Of a stretch of DNA of 39,925 nucleotides, positions 39,887 to 39,925 are shown in pieces. The translations under genes were made by a program, and so were the position numbers. Numbering within the stretch: the stretch's first letter is position 1; each line of letters starts with the position of its first letter. The notes below the pieces were generated by a model. The model ran no database searches and was not told the DNA's origin. It saw nothing but the letters and a program-made list of their open reading frames with translations. The DNA comes from CAZZNQ01 sp964655775 (GTDB lineage: Bacteria > Planctomycetota > Brocadiia > SM23-32): contig CAZZNQ010000030.1 of assembly GCA_964655775.1 (NCBI GenBank), positions 1 to 39,925 on the forward strand. The letters run 5' to 3'.

Positions 39887-39925
39887 GCCCGTACACCACC
39901 GACGCCCGGGCGTGCGGCCGATCTC

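Noticed and set aside
1..39925. Search for CRISPR arrays, tRNA/rRNA genes, transposases, phage genes and toxin-antitoxin or other defence genes
   Set aside because: None was seen. Repeats found are protein-coding or short regulatory elements, and gene order looks chromosomal.

Overview
The window is GC-rich, densely coded bacterial DNA that looks planctomycete or planctomycete-like. The best taxonomic clue is the N-terminal LEPR-XLL motif (LEPRVLLSG) on the large FG-GAP protein at 1033-4152; this putative surface-targeting domain is typical of Planctomycetota. The family mix (UROD-like, creatininase-like and Gfo/Idh proteins, SGNH hydrolase, GH3/GH5-like glycosidases) fits. I see no rRNA, tRNA, CRISPR array, insertion sequence, integrase or origin. 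Several well-formed sigma70-type promoters occur (TTGAC-like -35, 17-18 bp spacer, TANNNT-like -10), most of them between divergent genes.

Region 1 (1-13.7 kb) is an accessory catabolic or secretory island. It holds a partial UROD-family gene (1-794, minus), divergent from the LEPR-XLL/FG-GAP protein, with a 10-bp inverted repeat between and over the two promoters. Next come a Gfo/Idh oxidoreductase (minus) divergent from a DegT/StrS aminotransferase. A tightly spaced six-gene run follows: glycosidase-like lipoprotein, three tandem creatininase-like paralogues, a second UROD-like protein and an FAD oxidoreductase, closed by a hairpin at 13641-13668. The families suggest handling of a nitrogen-containing (amino-sugar, cyclitol or amide) substrate, but the substrate is not visible.

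Region 2 (13.7-17.5 kb) is a nitrogen-control unit: a NifA-like sigma54 activator (GAF-AAA+-Fis), the ammonium channel Amt and a P-II protein whose residue 51 is Thr instead of the uridylylated Tyr. No nitrogenase genes are present.

Region 3 (17.5-22.4 kb) has a minus-strand signalling pair, a triple-PAS hybrid histidine kinase overlapping a receiver-HD-GYP protein, and a divergent exported SGNH hydrolase.

Region 4 (22.5-34.3 kb) is a phosphate locus on one strand: phoB-phoR, then a PepSY-like lipoprotein and two tandem secretin-like outer-membrane proteins, then pstS-pstC-pstA-pstB-phoU. Two secretin homologues inserted between the phosphate sensor and the phosphate transporter is the most striking arrangement here. 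It may be a phosphate-starvation-controlled secretion or outer-membrane uptake module.

Region 5 (34.3-39.9 kb) has a GH5-like glycosidase, an orphan MurF-like Mur ligase (minus) that lacks the MurF substrate domain and ends in a four-cysteine tail, and a GH3 beta-glucosidase with an inserted PA14 domain. Start codons were chosen by ribosome-binding-site spacing and domain content; where the longest open frame was not used, this is stated.
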